Source: Williamsia limnetica (lineage in GTDB: Bacteria; Actinomycetota; Actinomycetes; Mycobacteriales; Mycobacteriaceae). Taken from it: a stretch of 64,000 nucleotides of DNA. The stretch lies in assembly GCF_003217475.1 (NCBI RefSeq), contig NZ_QJSP01000007.1:186001-250000 (forward strand), given 5' to 3'. The notes below the pieces were generated by a model. The model searched no databases. It was given only the letters and a program-made list of their open reading frames with translations, and was not told where the DNA came from. The translations under genes were made by a program, and so were the position numbers. Shown here piece by piece: positions 9,213 through 18,112 of the stretch. Each line of letters starts with the position of its first letter. The stretch's first letter is position 1.

Positions 9213-9285
9213 GTGGCTCCTTCTGGTGGGCGACGGCAAGGTCGATCATTTGTGAATCTGGTGGTGCAGACGAAGCTGCCGACAG

Positions 9286-10089
9286 TCAGCTGCGGCTTGC
9301 GGCCGGTGCCGCGTTGTTGCTGCGTTCGACGAACTTGTTCACGATCGCCTGGTGTTCGGGCTGATCGAAGGAGACGTACTCCTCGGTGAGGGCGTAGTCG
9401 AGAACTCCGGCGATTGCGCGCTTGATGTGCAGGTTGAGCGCACGCTTGGTCGACTGGATCGCCTGCGGCGGCTGCGCAGCCAGCTGCTTCGCCAGAGCCA
9501 GTGCCTCGGTCTGCAGGTCCGCGTCATCGACCAGCCGATTGGCCAGCCCCAGCGATACCGCCGTTTCGGCGGGAATCCTAGCGCTGGTGTAGAGATACTC
9601 CTTCGCCCGCAACATGCCCATCAGCAGTGGCCAGGTCGGCGCTCCACCGTCGGCAGCGGTCAGACCGATACCGACGTGCGGGTCGGCCAGAAATGCGCTG
9701 CTGCCGATCAGCACGATGTCGCTGCAGACCGCGAGGTTGCACCCCAGCCCGACTGCGGGCCCGTTGACCGCAGCGACCACCGGAAGCGGGAAATCGACCA
9801 TGGCGGTGATCAATTCGCGCGCACCGTCGATCTCCCCGCGCCGTTTGACCGGATCCGTCTGCAACGACTGGAGATGGTGCATGTCGCCTCCGGCACTGAA
9901 AGCGCGCCCAGCGCCGGTCAAGACGACAGAACGGGCATCGGGATCCTTGGCGATACGTCCCCACACCGCGATCAACGCGCCGTGCAGGGCTTTGTTGGCA
10001 GAGTTGAGAGCCTCAGGCCTGTTGAGCGTCACCATACGTACGCCGCCGTCACTCTCGACCAGGAGTTCTGGTCCCAGGTCCGAATACAT
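9286..10089 (-). CDS. enoyl-CoA hydratase/isomerase family (crotonase) lacking both classical catalytic Glu
   Basis: 267 aa. Oxyanion-hole motifs are present: SAGGDMHHL (~66-74) and NGPAVGLGCNLAVCSD (~108-123). At the positions of rat hydratase Glu144 and Glu164 I read Asn (GCNLA) and His (DPHVGIG), so simple syn-hydration is unlikely. Crotonases of this kind include isomerases, thioesterases, dehalogenases and C-C hydrolases. GAGGCCAC precedes the ATG. It is the first gene of a leftward pair with the beta-type ACAD and diverges from the GntR gene at 10413 across 323 bp. Confidence 0.85.
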   Translation of the reverse strand: MYSDLGPELLVESDGGVRMVTLNRPEALNSANKALHGALIAVWGRIAKDPDARSVVLTGAGRAFSAGGDMHHLQSLQTDPVKRRGEIDGARELITAMVDFPLPVVAAVNGPAVGLGCNLAVCSDIVLIGSSAFLADPHVGIGLTAADGGAPTWPLLMGMLRAKEYLYTSARIPAETAVSLGLANRLVDDADLQTEALALAKQLAAQPPQAIQSTKRALNLHIKRAIAGVLDYALTEEYVSFDQPEHQAIVNKFVERSNNAAPAASRS

Positions 10090-10412
10090 GTGGCCTCTAT
10101 TCTGTATCGACTATTCGCTGGACGGCACGGCCGGGGAGAAGCCCCATCTCTGCCGTGGCGAGTTCGCAAAGCACCACCGACCCGTTGCCGGCATGCACTC
10201 CACCCTACCAATCAGATAATTGATTGCACTAGTAGTGCCCCGAATATTTGCGGTCCCGGCACTCCCTCGGGGATGTAATCGGACCTCTGATTCAGTCCGC
10301 CGGCGCAATCAGTGCCATCGAGTCTTTCATCGCACATCGGCGGGGCACTCGGTCACAATGCAGTGAATAGGTACTATGAGTTCACTTGAATCACGTCTAA
10401 CGAAGAGGATTG
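10090..10412. other. divergent promoter region between crotonase and GntR genes
   Basis: 323 bp with no gene. An A/T-rich segment near 10209-10250 carries nested palindromes (separate entry). GAAGAGG before 10413 is the GntR ribosome binding site. This is the likely control point for both directions, possibly autoregulated by the GntR protein. Confidence 0.55.
10209..10238. promoter_or_regulatory. adjacent palindromes, GntR operator candidate
   Basis: CAATCA-N6-TGATTG (10209-10226) abuts GCACTA-G-TAGTGC (10226-10238), a perfect 13-bp palindrome. The position between divergent promoters next to a FadR-type regulator suggests an operator. The assignment is inferred. Confidence 0.45.
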
Positions 10413-11192
10413 ATGGCTGCGACGCAGAGAGCAAGGCCGACAGGTACGCCTCAGACTGTCCGCGTCCCGAAGGCCGGTGAGATGGTGGCCGCCCAGCTCC
10501 GTCGGCAGGTCGTCACGGGCGAACTGACCGAAGGCGCCAGTCTCCCATCCGAAACCGCATTGATGGAACAGTTCGGAGTGTCCCGGCCCACACTGCGCGA
10601 AGCGTTCCGGATCTTGGAGTCAGAGCAGATCATCCGTATCCGGCGGGGTGCCCACGGTGGCGCGTACGTGCTGGTGCCCGATCCCGCAGCCGCTGCCAGG
10701 TACGCCGGCACACTGTTGCAGTACCGTGGCACCACCCTTGCAGATGTGTATGAGGCACGAGCGCGTCTGGAGTCGGCCGGTGTCGGAATCCTCGCCAACA
10801 AGCGAACCGCCGCGGACCTGCGACGCATCGATGCCTGCCTGGCCGAAGGCCAGAGCCTTCTCAGCGACCCGGTCGCCTTCGCCGAACAACATCTGCTGGC
10901 GTTTCCCCAATTATTGATGGAACTGGCCGGAAACCAGACCATGGCAGTTCTGTCAGAGATGCTATTCGCGATCGTTGAGAGTCACAACACCAGCTACATC
11001 AGGCAACACCGGGATGATGCGGATGTAGACGCAGGCATTCGCACCACCTTCCGGTCGCACCAAAAGGTCGCCGCCTTGATTCGAGACAAGCAGAGCGAGA
11101 AAGCGACGGCGCACTGGCGCAAGCACGTCAACCGAATCAGTGAACTGATGATCACCGATCCCACCGAGGCCGTACTGGACGTGTTGTCCTAG
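10413..11192 (+). CDS. GntR family transcriptional regulator, FadR subfamily
   Basis: 259 aa. The N-terminal winged helix (~20-90) has QLRRQVVTGELTEG, LPSETALMEQFGVSRPTLREAFRILE and RRGAHGGAYV. The C-terminal helical FCD-type domain (~105-240) is the ligand sensor; the His residues that bind metal in many FCD proteins are only partly kept, so an acyl-CoA or metal-free ligand is possible. ATG at 10413 is preferred over the TTG at 10410 because AAGAGG lies 4 nt upstream. The stop overlaps the convergent paralogue's stop in CTAG. The N-terminal half closely matches the 11189-11977 protein, suggesting duplication. Confidence 0.9.
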   Translation: MAATQRARPTGTPQTVRVPKAGEMVAAQLRRQVVTGELTEGASLPSETALMEQFGVSRPTLREAFRILESEQIIRIRRGAHGGAYVLVPDPAAAARYAGTLLQYRGTTLADVYEARARLESAGVGILANKRTAADLRRIDACLAEGQSLLSDPVAFAEQHLLAFPQLLMELAGNQTMAVLSEMLFAIVESHNTSYIRQHRDDADVDAGIRTTFRSHQKVAALIRDKQSEKATAHWRKHVNRISELMITDPTEAVLDVLS

Positions 11193-11977
11193 TCGAAGAG
11201 ATCGGACACTGTCATGGCTGCGTTCTCCCCCAGCAAGTAGCCCATCGACTCGTCGAGGTGCCGCCTCCAGAGGGATTCGGCCCCGCTGATATCGCGCGCC
11301 ACAATGTGGTCGTACAAGCGGCGATGCGTTCGCACTGCGGCCGCACGAGCCTGTTCTCCAGTGATTTCTGCGTCGGCGTGTAGAGACACGTTGCCCAGGT
11401 CGATGATGTCCTGCAACATCTCACTGAGGAGCAACAACGTGCCGTTCCCAGCGCGCTGGATGACCAGCGTGTGGAATTCGCCGTGCAGCATGATCGCCAG
11501 GCGCGAATCCTCCTCCTCGGCGGCAGCATGCCGGTTGAGGCTGTCGAGCAGGGCCGCGAGATCAGCCCGAGTGCGGGTACGAGCCAGCTCGCCCACTCCG
11601 GGCACTTCGAGTGCAACGCGGGCTTCATAGACATCCCGAAGCGTGACGCCACGGTATTCGAGCATGAAACTCGCATACTTGGCAGCGACCCGACGGCTCG
11701 GTGTGTGCACCCGCGCGCCGCCATGGGCTCCTCGACGGACGCTGATCAGCGATTCGGACTCCAGCACCCGAAAAGCTTCTCGGAGGGTCGGACGCGAAAC
11801 CCCGTAACGCGTCATCAGTTCCGACTCGGAAGGCAGAGCGTCACCCTCCTGGAGTTCGCCCCGGATGATCTGACGCCGCAGCTGCGCGACAACCAATTCG
11901 GCCATCTTCGGCACCCGCACCGTGACGACGGAGCCGCCACCTGCACCCCTGGCGCTGCGTCCACTCGTCGATGGCAC
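11189..11977 (-). CDS. GntR family transcriptional regulator, FadR subfamily (paralogue)
   Basis: 262 aa. The winged helix has QLRRQIIRGELQEGDALPSE, YGVSRPTLREAFRVLESE and RRGAHGGARV, nearly the same as the convergent neighbour. The FCD domain keeps MLHGEFHTLV, a His pair that may bind metal. The start is GTG at 11977. It lies 33 nt after the small protein gene at 12011 and is the last gene of the 17838-11189 leftward run, so it may feed back on that operon. The tail-to-tail overlap with 10413-11192 is 4 nt with no terminator between. Confidence 0.9.
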   Translation of the reverse strand: MPSTSGRSARGAGGGSVVTVRVPKMAELVVAQLRRQIIRGELQEGDALPSESELMTRYGVSRPTLREAFRVLESESLISVRRGAHGGARVHTPSRRVAAKYASFMLEYRGVTLRDVYEARVALEVPGVGELARTRTRADLAALLDSLNRHAAAEEEDSRLAIMLHGEFHTLVIQRAGNGTLLLLSEMLQDIIDLGNVSLHADAEITGEQARAAAVRTHRRLYDHIVARDISGAESLWRRHLDESMGYLLGENAAMTVSDLFD

Positions 11978-12010
11978 TTGGCTACCCCTTCATCGAGTCG
12001 CGTGTGTGAA

Positions 12011-12316
12011 TCAGTCGCTGGCAGGAAGGGGTTTGGCCTCTTTCCTGGCCAGCGTTGTCGCCCCCAGACTCAGATCTGCCGAGCCAGCTTTGGTGACGAG
12101 GACCTCGAGTTGGGCATCCGACGAACAGGTGTAGCGCTTCCCGATCTGCGTTCCGGCGCCGGTTTCCGACGTCAGACCCTCGGCCGGGGTTTGCGACACC
12201 TCGATCATCGGCTGGCCGCCACACGTGAGAACTTCGTCTCCGGCAGGTGGCTTGATGACAACGACCTCGGTGGTGTCGATCTGACTCCGCAGCCGGGCTC
12301 CCGCCTTCAACGCCAT
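12011..12316 (-). CDS. small conserved actinobacterial protein of unknown function
   Basis: 101 aa. Visible features are an N-terminal TTEVVVIKPPAGDEVLTCGGQPM, a central GTQIGKRYTCSS and a C-terminal LEVLVTKAG. The sequence ends in KPLPASD, a tail I recall from small proteins encoded beside acyl-CoA synthetases in actinobacteria. Cys residues at ~32 and ~64 could bind metal or form a disulfide. There is no signal peptide or membrane segment. It is the first of two genes (with the GntR gene) after a 99-bp gap holding a TGTACA inverted repeat. The function is unknown. Confidence 0.75.
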   Translation of the reverse strand: MALKAGARLRSQIDTTEVVVIKPPAGDEVLTCGGQPMIEVSQTPAEGLTSETGAGTQIGKRYTCSSDAQLEVLVTKAGSADLSLGATTLARKEAKPLPASD

Positions 12317-12373
12317 GAAGTGCCCTTCGTCGCTCTCGGTGCGCTACAGATATAGCGCAATGATTATTCTGAT

Positions 12374-12386
12374 TGTACAGTGTACA
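12374..12386. promoter_or_regulatory. TGTACA inverted repeat in promoter gap
   Basis: TGTACA-G-TGTACA in the 99-bp gap upstream of the 12316 start, with A/T-rich DNA on one side (12344-12375). It could be an operator or part of the promoter. Confidence 0.35.
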
Positions 12387-12415
12387 GCCTAGCCGATACT
12401 GGTCTACCGTGGCCT

Positions 12416-13186
12416 CTATCGCGGTCCGAACCGCTGAGCCCCGTCCAGGCGAATGGTCTCCCCGTTGAGGTACGGATTCTCCAGGATGTGGTGCACGAGC
12501 GAGGCATATTCTGCGGGAAGTCCGAGACGTTTCGGATTGGGTATGTTCGCGGCGAACTTGGCGAGCGCCTCGTCACCCACCGATTCCATGATCGGTGTTC
12601 GCATGGTGCCCGGGGCGACGGTCACTACCCGTATTCCGAGTGAGCTCAGATCGCGAGCAGCCACCAGCGTCAGACCCACCACGCCGGCTTTCGACGCGGC
12701 GTACGCTGATTGGCCGATCTGGCCTTCGAAGGCTGCAATGCTCGCTGTTGTGACGATCGCGCCGCGCTGGCCGTCGGCGTCGGGCTCGTTCTGCGCGATC
12801 GCTGCGGCCGCGAGACGCAGGACGTTATAGGTGCCGGTCAGGTACAGATCGACTGTCTTGGTGAACCCCGCGAGAGGCGCGGGACTGCCGTCGCGCTGCA
12901 CAACTTTTTCCGCCACTCCGAAGCCGCCATGTGCAACCACCGCGTAGCGAAGGGTGCCCAGCGCCTTCGCCGCTTCGACGGTCTCGAGCACACTCGCCTC
13001 GGAGGTGACGTCGGTACGTACGTACTTGACCTTCCGACCAAGGTCTTCGGCCAGCTTCTCCGCCTTATCGTCGGCGAGGTCGGCGATGACCACCGATGCG
13101 CCGGCTTCGGCCAGCTCCCGCACGGTGGCCTCACCGAGGCCTCCGGCTCCTCCTGTCACAATGGCAACGCTGTCTGCAAGCTTCAT
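12416..13186 (-). CDS. 3-hydroxyacyl-CoA dehydrogenase, SDR (HSD10-like)
   Basis: 256 aa. TGGAGGLG lies at ~11-18 and the catalytic YAASK at ~159. The pattern [27 protein letters not shown] is typical of type II 3-hydroxyacyl-CoA dehydrogenases (HSD17B10 family), which oxidise 3-hydroxyacyl-CoA with NAD. NNAG is replaced by VAHGG, a common variation in this subgroup. GGAGG precedes the ATG at 13186. With the synthetase, fused ACAD and crotonase upstream it completes a beta-oxidation set lacking only thiolase, which is encoded divergently at 18113. Confidence 0.88.
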   Translation of the reverse strand: MKLADSVAIVTGGAGGLGEATVRELAEAGASVVIADLADDKAEKLAEDLGRKVKYVRTDVTSEASVLETVEAAKALGTLRYAVVAHGGFGVAEKVVQRDGSPAPLAGFTKTVDLYLTGTYNVLRLAAAAIAQNEPDADGQRGAIVTTASIAAFEGQIGQSAYAASKAGVVGLTLVAARDLSSLGIRVVTVAPGTMRTPIMESVGDEALAKFAANIPNPKRLGLPAEYASLVHHILENPYLNGETIRLDGAQRFGPR

Positions 13187-13270
13187 GTCAACCTCCGGCG
13201 ATATGTCGATTACGTCTGAAAATCAGATGATCTGAAATGGCATTCACCCGTCGAAAGACGGAATCACGGT

Positions 13271-14023
13271 TTACTTCCCAGTCCAGCGGGGCTTTCGCTT
13301 CTCGGCGAAAGCGACTGCGCCTTCCTTGGCGTCCGCACTGATGAAGGCCGGCGCGGATGCCTCGGCGATCTGTGCCGCGGACATTCCCGCCGCCTCGGTC
13401 ACCATGAGCTGCTTGGTAATTCGAAGTGCGAGCGGTCCGTTCTCGGCGATGGTGGCCGCCAGGGCGATTGCCTCGTCTAGTACCTCGGTGCCCGGGACCA
13501 CCCGGTTGACCAGTCCGAGTTCGAGTACCCGCTGCGCCGAGACGATCTCGCCGGTGAGTCCGAGTTCGAGGGCGAGAGCCAGCGGGATCCGTCGCGGCAG
13601 GCGCGTGCCGCCACCGGCGGCCACCAGCCCTCGTTTGACCTCGGGCAGACCGAACTTCGCGTGATCGGCGACCACGGCGAGGTCGCAGGCCAGCAACAGC
13701 TCGAATCCACCGGCGACCGCAGTGCCCCCTGCAGCGCAGATGATCGGCTTTGGATACACCCGATCGGTGAAGACCTCGAGGCCCGGTCGCGACTTGTCGA
13801 CCATCTGACCGCCGGCCGCAAACGCACGCAGATCCATTCCCGCACAGAAGGATCGGTCACCGGCACCGGTGAGGACCACGGCCCCTACCGAATCGTCGGC
13901 CTCGGCCGCGACAAGCGCTTCGCCGATCCCGGCCATCGTCTCGGCATCAAGGGCGTTGCGCACTTCGGGACGATTGATAGTGATCACCAGGACGGCATCA
14001 CGCTGATCGATCAGAACACTCAC
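13271..14023 (-). CDS. enoyl-CoA hydratase (crotonase)
   Basis: 250 aa. Both catalytic Glu are kept: GGFELLLACD and LPEVKRGLVAAGGG. The oxyanion motif CAGMDLRAF is at ~66-74. It should hydrate a 2-enoyl-CoA. The longer GTG at 14086 overlaps the ACAD stop, but GTG at 14023 has TGGAG 9 nt upstream and starts exactly at the crotonase fold (VSVLIDQ), so it is preferred. The C-terminus KRKPRWTGK is family-typical. It belongs to the 17838-11189 operon. Confidence 0.87.
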   Translation of the reverse strand: MSVLIDQRDAVLVITINRPEVRNALDAETMAGIGEALVAAEADDSVGAVVLTGAGDRSFCAGMDLRAFAAGGQMVDKSRPGLEVFTDRVYPKPIICAAGGTAVAGGFELLLACDLAVVADHAKFGLPEVKRGLVAAGGGTRLPRRIPLALALELGLTGEIVSAQRVLELGLVNRVVPGTEVLDEAIALAATIAENGPLALRITKQLMVTEAAGMSAAQIAEASAPAFISADAKEGAVAFAEKRKPRWTGK

Positions 14024-14082
14024 TGCCGGTACTCCATCATCGGTTTCTCTTCTTTCTCCGGCGCGAAAACCGCCCCGGGACG

Positions 14083-16215
14083 TCACATCTTTTCGCGCGG
14101 CAGACCGAGAACTCGCTCGGCGATCTGATTCCGGACGACCTCAGACGTTCCCCCGGCGATGGTGAGTCCGCGCACGAACAACACACCTTCATGCACATCC
14201 GCGGTGCCTCCAAGAGCCCATTCCGCACCGCCCACCTGCAGAAGCAGATCAGCGACCCGCTGCTGGTGTTCGCCGGCCAACAGCTTTGTCACGTTACCTT
14301 CGGGTCCCGGACCGGCGCCGGACACCGCACGTGCTGCCAGACGCAAAGACAGCATTCGCATGGCCTGCCGTTCGGCAACCAGGTGGCCGACCCTGCTTAA
14401 CAATTCTGTGTCAGTTACCTTTTCGGCGCCGGCGACAGCCTGGACCGCCACATCGAGGTCGACGAACTCTGCTACACCGCCACCGATCGTCACACGCTCG
14501 TTGCCCAGCGTGGCCCGGGCGACCTTCCACCCTTGGTCGACGGCGCCGACGACATCTGCATCCGGGACGAAGACGTTGTCGAGAAAGACCTCGTTGAAGG
14601 TGGCATCGCCGGTGATGTCACGCAGCGGCCGGATCTCGACCCCGTCGGATTCGAGGTCGATGACCAGCATCGAAACGCCGGCATGTTTCGGAGCGTCCTT
14701 GTTGGTGCGTACGGTCGCGAGTCCGCGGTTGCAGTTCTGCGCGTCGCTGGTCCAGACCTTCTGGCCGGTAACCAGCCAGCCACCTTCTGTGCGCACTCCC
14801 CGGGTACTGATCGCCGCCGCATCCGATCCCGCGCCGGGTTCGCTGAACAACTGACACCACCTGATGTCGCCGTCGAGTGACGACCAGATCCAGCGGTCGA
14901 TCTGCTCGTCTGTTCCCTGCTGGAGCAGTGTCGGAACGATCCAGTTGCCGATGCCGAGATCGAGCTTCGGGATCACGGCCAGCTCCTCCTCGATGACGAG
15001 TTGCTCGACTGGTCCCGCCGAACGACCATATGGCGCGGGCCAATGGGAAAACGCAAACCCGGATCGCGCGAGCAGTGACACCCGCTCACCCGCAGGTGTG
15101 GTCAGATACTGATCTCGGAACGCCCGCGCACCGCGCCGAAATGTGTCGGCGTCCTCCGGGAGCTCGAGACTCGGTGGGCGGTGTACCCCATCGATCGCCA
15201 GCCGTGCCACCTGACGAGCGGCATCGTGACCGAAGACCGCTCGCAGCACATAGGCCCGGCGAAGGAGCAGGTGGGCGTCGTGTTCCCACGTGAAACCGAC
15301 CCCACCGTGTACCTGGATGTTGCGCTGCGCCGATACTGCGAAGGCGCCGATGGCCTGGTCTGCGGCAACCGCGGCGGCAAACCTGCCTTCGGCCGAGTCC
15401 AGATCTGCCCGCGACGCATCCCAGGCAGCAGCCGTTGCTATCTCGGTGTCCACGAACATGTTCGCGCACAAGTGCTTGACGGCCTGGAAGCTCCCGATGG
15501 TGCGACCGAACTGCGACCGTGTCATGGCATAGGCAACCGCGGCCTCCGTACAAGCGCGGGCGCCGCCAGCGGCCTCGGCGGCGGAAAACGCCTGTGCCAC
15601 CGCGAGGAGAGTGGCACACGCGCCCGGCAGGACTGCCAGTGGGGTTGCAGCGGAACACGACACGCGCGCCGACGGGCGCGTCCCATCCATCCCGACCACG
15701 ACCTCGACCTCGACTCCACGTCCCCGCCGGACCAACACCACGTCGGCTTCGGACCGGAGGACAAAGACCTCGGCCGACCCGCCACCGAGCAGGGCACCGC
15801 CGGCACCACCGACCGCACCGTCGGCGTCAACCGTGATGTCGCCACCGAGCCCGATGGCGGCAGTGACTTCACCGGCAGAGAGCTCTGGGAGCAGCGCGGT
15901 GCGCTGGTCCTCGGACCCCGCCAGTCGGATCAGCTCGGAGGCGATCACCGTCGGGAGAAAGTCGCCTGGCGCAACGGCACGGCCGAGTTCTTCGAGTACA
16001 ACCGCGAGTTCCGCGGTTCCGAAACCCTGTCCGCCGTACTGCTCCGGGATGTGCAACCCCAACCAGCCAAGGGAGACCAGATCTTTCCAGAACGGCACTG
16101 TGGTGCATCCGGTATCGGTCGTCGTCCTGGCTGCGCCGATGGCACCTCTGTCGGACAAGACCTTGCGCACCGATTCAGCGAGTTCGATGTGTTCGGTGCT
16201 GATGGGCAATCCCAT
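14083..16215 (-). CDS. double-length fused acyl-CoA dehydrogenase (beta-alpha), FadE34-like
   Basis: 710 aa, twice the normal ACAD length. Residues 1-~350 are a beta-type unit (SQFGRTIGSFQAVKHLCANMF; VHGGVGFTWEHDAHLLLRRA). Residues ~355-710 are an alpha-type unit (LFSEPGAGSDAAAIS; KVWTSDAQ; IAGGTSEVVRNQIAERVLGLPRE). M. tuberculosis FadE34 (ChsE3, 711 aa), which acts on a steroid side chain, has the same fused architecture. One polypeptide thus makes the complete flavin site that alpha2beta2 pairs make from two. The start is ATG at 16215, 9 nt after the synthetase stop. The glycine-rich segment around residues 140-160 is probably a linker loop. Confidence 0.92.
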   Translation of the reverse strand: MGLPISTEHIELAESVRKVLSDRGAIGAARTTTDTGCTTVPFWKDLVSLGWLGLHIPEQYGGQGFGTAELAVVLEELGRAVAPGDFLPTVIASELIRLAGSEDQRTALLPELSAGEVTAAIGLGGDITVDADGAVGGAGGALLGGGSAEVFVLRSEADVVLVRRGRGVEVEVVVGMDGTRPSARVSCSAATPLAVLPGACATLLAVAQAFSAAEAAGGARACTEAAVAYAMTRSQFGRTIGSFQAVKHLCANMFVDTEIATAAAWDASRADLDSAEGRFAAAVAADQAIGAFAVSAQRNIQVHGGVGFTWEHDAHLLLRRAYVLRAVFGHDAARQVARLAIDGVHRPPSLELPEDADTFRRGARAFRDQYLTTPAGERVSLLARSGFAFSHWPAPYGRSAGPVEQLVIEEELAVIPKLDLGIGNWIVPTLLQQGTDEQIDRWIWSSLDGDIRWCQLFSEPGAGSDAAAISTRGVRTEGGWLVTGQKVWTSDAQNCNRGLATVRTNKDAPKHAGVSMLVIDLESDGVEIRPLRDITGDATFNEVFLDNVFVPDADVVGAVDQGWKVARATLGNERVTIGGGVAEFVDLDVAVQAVAGAEKVTDTELLSRVGHLVAERQAMRMLSLRLAARAVSGAGPGPEGNVTKLLAGEHQQRVADLLLQVGGAEWALGGTADVHEGVLFVRGLTIAGGTSEVVRNQIAERVLGLPREKM

Positions 16216-16224
16216 GCGGGACTC

Positions 16225-17838
16225 CTAGCTGGTCGATGTTTCCATTTTGGTCAGGAGTTGTTGCCGGAGAGCCGGTTTGGCAAGCTTGCCAACACCCGAT
16301 CTGGGCATGCTGGAGACGACCTCCACCTGCTCCGGAATCTTCTGTTTCATGATTCCCGCCTTGGAGAGGAAGTCCGCGATGTCGGCCAGTGACGGTGCCT
16401 GCTGTCCCGATGCCACGGTGAGAACCGCGCACACCCGTTCTCCACGATCGATGTCGGGGAGGCCGATCACGGCGACCTCGTCGATCGCCTGGTGTTGAGA
16501 CAGCAGCGATTCGATCTCGAGCGGCGAGATGTTCTCGCCCTTGCGGATGATGACGTCTTTGAGCCGACCGGTGACCTCGATGCAGCCGCTGGACCGAATT
16601 CGGCCACGGTCGCCCGTCCGGTACCAGCCGTCCGCGGTGAACGCGTCGGCATCCAACGCCGGATCGGTGTATCCACGGCAGACGGTGACGCCACGGACTT
16701 CGACGTCGCCTTCGGCTCCCGGCGAGACGGGTACGCCGTTCTCCATGATCCGCACTTCGACGCCCGGGACGGGACGGCCGTCGGATTCGGCGAGGACGTC
16801 GTCCGAATCCAGGGGCGAGGCGACGCCGATCATCGGACACTCCGTCATCCCGTAGTCGTGCGCAACCGGGATACCGAGCTCGCTGCGTACCGCGGCGAAC
16901 ACTGCCGGAGGACATGGCGCACCACCGCCTTTGAGAAGCCGGAGGTCGGGGAGAACCCGGGTACCGGGTTCGGCCTCTCGTTGCTGAGCGACCAGCATGG
17001 TGTAGAAAACAGTGCTGCCACCGGACAACGTGACCCGGTGACGGCGGAAGATCTCCGTGGCGGTGTCCGGCCGAAAGACCTCGATCAGCACCGAGGCGAA
17101 CCCGGAGAGCAACATTGACGAGAGATAGACGACGCCACCGACGTGCGTGATCGGGAACGGGATCGACCCGACTTCGTCGGGCAACTCTCCGAGCCGGCCG
17201 TTCAGGACAAAACCCCGCGCGGCAGCCAAGATGGAGGAGTCGGTGTGCTGAACTCCTTTGGGAGTGCCACTGGTGCCCGAGGTGAAATAAATCCATCGGA
17301 CCTCCTCCGGGCTTTCCGGGGGCGGGGCAAGCGATTGCACCTCACCGGACTCGGGTAGATCACGCGGGAGGGCGATGATCTCGGGGGACCCCTGGCGGTC
17401 CTCGCGCAATTGTTGGAGGCTGTCGTAGGCCAGGCCGGGCCAATCCTGCGGGACCAGAACAAAATCCACCCTTGAAGTCCTCAGCGCGGCAACGGTCTCA
17501 CGTTCCCCGAACAGCGGTATCACCGGGGCCTGAACTGCGCCGATGCGCGCAAGCGCGGCAATCAACAGGGCACTGCCGATGCGCGTCGGCAGCTGCCAGG
17601 CAACGCGGGATCCGGGCGTGATGCCCTGTTCGGCCAGGGACGCCGCGATCCGTTCGGACCGATCGCGGTACTCGGCAAAGGTCACCTTTGTGCCGTCGTC
17701 GCCGATCAGCAGGACACCGTCGGGAGTTGTGTCGGCGCGGCCGGCGACCACCCCCCAAAAGGTTTCTGCGGGCTGCAGTCGGGCTGCGAAGTCCGTCAGG
17801 GATCCGTATTGCGCTCTGCTCGATGTCGCGGCGACCAC
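16225..17838 (-). CDS. acyl-CoA synthetase (AMP-dependent ligase, FadD-type)
   Basis: About 537 aa from GTG at 17838. The P-loop is YFTSGTSGTPKG (~185-196), followed by DYGMTECPM (~330) and the C-terminal YRTGDRGRI, GRLKDVIIRKGENISPLEIE and GVGKLAKPALR; the usual catalytic Lys lies in that last region. The enzyme adenylates a carboxylate and transfers it to CoA. GAAAGGA lies upstream of the chosen GTG; a start further up at 17955 is possible but has no better ribosome site. It is the first gene of the operon, diverging from the thiolase at 18113 across 274 bp that is A/T-rich around 17925-17975 and 18014-18040. Confidence 0.85.
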   Translation of the reverse strand: MVAATSSRAQYGSLTDFAARLQPAETFWGVVAGRADTTPDGVLLIGDDGTKVTFAEYRDRSERIAASLAEQGITPGSRVAWQLPTRIGSALLIAALARIGAVQAPVIPLFGERETVAALRTSRVDFVLVPQDWPGLAYDSLQQLREDRQGSPEIIALPRDLPESGEVQSLAPPPESPEEVRWIYFTSGTSGTPKGVQHTDSSILAAARGFVLNGRLGELPDEVGSIPFPITHVGGVVYLSSMLLSGFASVLIEVFRPDTATEIFRRHRVTLSGGSTVFYTMLVAQQREAEPGTRVLPDLRLLKGGGAPCPPAVFAAVRSELGIPVAHDYGMTECPMIGVASPLDSDDVLAESDGRPVPGVEVRIMENGVPVSPGAEGDVEVRGVTVCRGYTDPALDADAFTADGWYRTGDRGRIRSSGCIEVTGRLKDVIIRKGENISPLEIESLLSQHQAIDEVAVIGLPDIDRGERVCAVLTVASGQQAPSLADIADFLSKAGIMKQKIPEQVEVVSSMPRSGVGKLAKPALRQQLLTKMETSTS

Positions 17839-18112
17839 AGCAGTGTCCTTTCCGGGGAGGGAGACAGATTCGTCAGGGCACGCGACCGGCCGGAACAACC
17901 GACGACAGGCACCGATATACACGCCATACAGTACAATGATTTGGAGAATAGGCAATACCGTTTCGACAATTCAGGCAGACTCGGCGAGCGCGTAGGATCG
18001 CCCGGCTCCCATGCTAAATTGGGATTATCTTATAACTGATTGCCGTCCAGGCTCATGCGGCGATCTCACTCCGGCCGGCGACCGACGTCGGCCGCACATC
18101 GAGGAGGACCAC

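Noticed and set aside
15181-16392. 403-codon rightward frame antisense to the fused ACAD
   Set aside because: No family resemblance; the leftward strand holds a complete double ACAD.
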